This document shows, in pieces, positions 61,983-64,000 of a stretch of DNA of 64,000 nucleotides. The DNA is from Piper betle (taxonomy: Eukaryota > Streptophyta > Magnoliopsida > Piperales > Piperaceae). The position numbers were made by a program, and so were the translations under genes. A model generated the notes under the pieces. It saw nothing but the letters and a program-made list of their open reading frames with translations, was not told the origin of the DNA and ran no database searches. Where the stretch lies: the NCBI GenBank assembly GCA_033002965.1, contig JAURVB010012442.1, positions 43,897-107,896 of the forward strand, in the 5' to 3' direction. Every line of letters begins with the position of its first letter. Position 1 is the stretch's first letter.

Positions 61983-64000
61983 TGTTTGTTCCATGTGTAG
62001 TGAATGGGAGGAAGGTTTCAGCCTTGATAGACACTGGGGCAACCCATAGTTTTGTCTCCAAGGGGATGGCTACGGAGCTGGGGCTGAAAACCGGGACCAA
62101 CACAAGTAAGATTAAGGCAGTGAACTCACAGGCGAAGCAGGTGGATGGCATTGCTAGAAGTGTCAGACTGAACCTGGGAGAATTCGAGGGCCGAGTGGAT
62201 CTCATGGTCATCGAGATGGATGACTTTGGTTTGATCCTCGGTAATGCGTTTATGAGTACTGCTGGAGTGGGAGTTTTTCCACACCTGGGAGGTATACTGA
62301 TCATGAGCACGGCGGGTGCAAGCTTTGTTCGTGGCAGTGGGAGGCCTTCTGGGGTCGAGAGCCGCACTTTTACTGGCGAGCACTTGTCGGCAATGCAAGT
62401 GGCTCGGGGGTGCAAGCGAGGAGCCTCGACTTATCTTGCTGTGATGAGAGAGGTCCAACCGGATCACGTGGTGGTGGTGCCGGACGAACTGTTGGAACTG
62501 TTGGAAGGCTATTCCGATGTGATGCCAACTGAATTGCCAGACGGGTTACCTCCCAAGAGGACGATCGAACACCGGATCGAGCTGGAGCCAGGGGCAAGAG
62601 CACCAGCGAAGGCGCCATATAGGATGTCGCCTAAAGAACTCACAGAACTCAAAATCCAGCTAGGGGAGCTGCTGGATTCGGGGAAAATTCAGCCATCAAC
62701 TGCACCGTATGGGGCGCCAGTTCTATTCCAGGAGAAGCACGACGGGTCGATGAGACTATGCGTCGACTACCGGGGACTGAATAAGGTGACCATCAAGAAC
62801 AAGTACCCAGTTCCTTTAATTGCTGATCTGTTTGACAGGCTGAGTGGAGCGCGGGTCTTCACTAAGCTGGACCTGAGGTCAGGATACTGGCAAGTCCGGA
62901 TTGCGCCGGAGGATGTGTCAAAAACAACTATGGTCACAAGGTATGGGTCTTTTGAATTCCTTGTGATGCCATTTGGGTTGACAAATGCGCCAGCTACTTT
63001 CTGCAATCTGATGAATGATGTGTTTCATGATTATCTCGACAAGTTTGTGGTTGTGTATCTGGATGACATAGTTGTTTATAGCGAGTCCATGGAGGAGCAC
63101 CGTGGACACCTGAAGCAGGTTTTGGATCGCCTAAGGGAACATCAACTCTTTGTGAAGAAAGAGAAGTGTGAGTTCGGCCTGGAGGAAATTAGTTTTCTCG
63201 GCCATAAAGTTGGTCAGGGGTCGGTGCGCATGGAGGAATCAAAGGTCCGAGCCATTGCCGAGTGGCCGGAACCGACGAAGGTGACAGAGGTGAGAAGCTT
63301 CCTAGGTTTGGCCAACTACTACCGGAAGTTCATACATGGTTACAGCCATGTAGTGTCACCGTTGACTGATCTGCTGAGGAAGGGACAGTCATGGGCGTGG
63401 ACGGGTTCATGCCAAGCAGCTTTTGATGAGTTGAAAGCAGCTATATCTTCTGAGCCGATACTGAAGTTGCCGGACTTCAGTCGACCGTTTGAGGTGGTGA
63501 CAGACGCTTCAGACAAGGCAGTCGGAGGAGTACTACAGCAGGATGGGCATCCGATCGCTTTTGAGAGTTGGAAGCTGAAGGACGCGGAGACGAGGTACTC
63601 AGCGCATGAGAAGGAGATGCTTGCAGTGGTACATTGCCTTCGAGTGTGGCGAGTGTATTTGCTGGGATCTAAGTTCGTGGTGATCACGGATAACGTAGCT
63701 AACACTTTCTTCAAGACCCAGAAGAAACTATCCCCGAGACAAGCGAGATGGCAAGAGTTTCTGGCGGAGTACGACTTCGAGTGGTTGCACCAGCCGGGAA
63801 AGACGAATCAGGTGGCAGATGCCCTGAGTCGAAAGAACATGGAGGTGGTGGCAGCTATATCAGAAATTCAGACTGAGATATTGGGGCAAGTCCGGGAGTT
63901 AGCAAGAGACGACCCAGAGTACAAGAAGCTGGTCGACAGGATCAGTGAGGTGCTGATTCGAAAATATTGGACTGAAGATGGAGTGGTTTACGCCAGTGAG
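61982..64000 (+). CDS. Pol of the Ty3/gypsy element (protease, RT, RNase H), partial
   Basis: The open frame runs to the window end without a stop, for 673 codons. An aspartic protease comes first ([14 protein letters not shown], then GLILGNAFM). Reverse transcriptase follows ([43 protein letters not shown] and the catalytic YLDDIVVYS). Then the RT connection ([18 protein letters not shown]) and RNase H ([25 protein letters not shown]). The integrase zinc-binding region should follow beyond the window. All catalytic residues I can check are in place, which suggests a recently active copy. Confidence 0.95.
   Translation, partial: MFVPCVVNGRKVSALIDTGATHSFVSKGMATELGLKTGTNTSKIKAVNSQAKQVDGIARSVRLNLGEFEGRVDLMVIEMDDFGLILGNAFMSTAGVGVFPHLGGILIMSTAGASFVRGSGRPSGVESRTFTGEHLSAMQVARGCKRGASTYLAVMREVQPDHVVVVPDELLELLEGYSDVMPTELPDGLPPKRTIEHRIELEPGARAPAKAPYRMSPKELTELKIQLGELLDSGKIQPSTAPYGAPVLFQEKHDGSMRLCVDYRGLNKVTIKNKYPVPLIADLFDRLSGARVFTKLDLRSGYWQVRIAPEDVSKTTMVTRYGSFEFLVMPFGLTNAPATFCNLMNDVFHDYLDKFVVVYLDDIVVYSESMEEHRGHLKQVLDRLREHQLFVKKEKCEFGLEEISFLGHKVGQGSVRMEESKVRAIAEWPEPTKVTEVRSFLGLANYYRKFIHGYSHVVSPLTDLLRKGQSWAWTGSCQAAFDELKAAISSEPILKLPDFSRPFEVVTDASDKAVGGVLQQDGHPIAFESWKLKDAETRYSAHEKEMLAVVHCLRVWRVYLLGSKFVVITDNVANTFFKTQKKLSPRQARWQEFLAEYDFEWLHQPGKTNQVADALSRKNMEVVAAISEIQTEILGQVRELARDDPEYKKLVDRISEVLIRKYWTEDGVVYASE

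Larger units (their letters stand above)
58641..64000 (+). mobile_element. Ty3/gypsy LTR retrotransposon, 5' part, cut by the window end
   Basis: From right to left, pol runs off the window, gag precedes it, and a primer site lies at 60717-60727 next to a probable 5' LTR end (GTGACA, 60709-60714). The LTR start cannot be fixed because the 3' LTR is outside the window; the start given is a guess from the change in base composition. A TATA-like box at 59849-59856 supports the idea that the LTR spans at least 59.0-60.7 kb. The order protease, reverse transcriptase, RNase H without an intervening integrase is the gypsy order. Coding frames are long and open, so the copy looks young. Confidence 0.85.

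Noticed and set aside
1..64000. tRNA, rRNA or known microRNA genes
   Set aside because: Reading by eye gave no convincing cloverleaf, rRNA stretch or familiar microRNA. A tRNAscan or small RNA mapping would be needed to exclude them.

Overview
The window is nuclear DNA from a flowering plant, most likely a eudicot. It is AT-rich outside a few GC islands, its genes have canonical GT-AG introns, and it holds a coiled-coil-class (CNL) disease-resistance gene, an F-box/FBD relic, plant pectin methylesterases and many LTR retrotransposons. I cannot name the species from sequence alone.

Layout. 1-4.6 kb: an LTR fragment and a 3 kb solo LTR. 5.0-5.9 kb: two shuffled LRR relics. 8.7-11.4 kb: a CNL resistance gene with two one-base frameshifts and no recognisable N-terminal coiled coil. 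12.2-12.8 and 19.2-19.7 kb: two diverged copies of an unidentified sequence. 15.4-17.4 kb: a decayed F-box/LRR/FBD gene. 21.9-32.2 kb: a three-level transposon nest. A small LTR element holds a complete Ty1/copia element (22628-31583, TSD AGCTC). That element holds a hAT-like element (28230-30900, TSD GACAGAAG), which carries about five exons, with introns, of a SEC31 COPII-coat gene. 34.9-37.6 kb: an intact five-exon pectinesterase. 38.6-49.2 kb: its decayed tandem paralogue, split by a gag-only gypsy-like element, a TRIM-like element and a Pack-MULE candidate carrying a BTB/POZ gene fragment, itself hit by a 3 kb solo LTR. 49.7-58.0 kb, minus strand: a 12-exon gene for a plant ELL-like protein with an occludin/ELL domain. 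58.6-64 kb: the 5' half of a Ty3/gypsy element that runs off the window.

Function. The likely working host genes are the pectinesterase (cell wall) and the ELL-like gene (transcription elongation). The CNL gene is either working or only recently broken. The rest is largely transposons and gene relics. Seven frameshifts that I could place are all one-base losses, six of them in homopolymer runs. This suggests base-call or assembly errors may account for some of the apparent gene breaks.

Exon borders were read by eye from reading frame, splice dinucleotides and phase. The pectinesterase and ELL-like models are phase-consistent from first to last exon. No database search was possible; family names rest on motif recognition.
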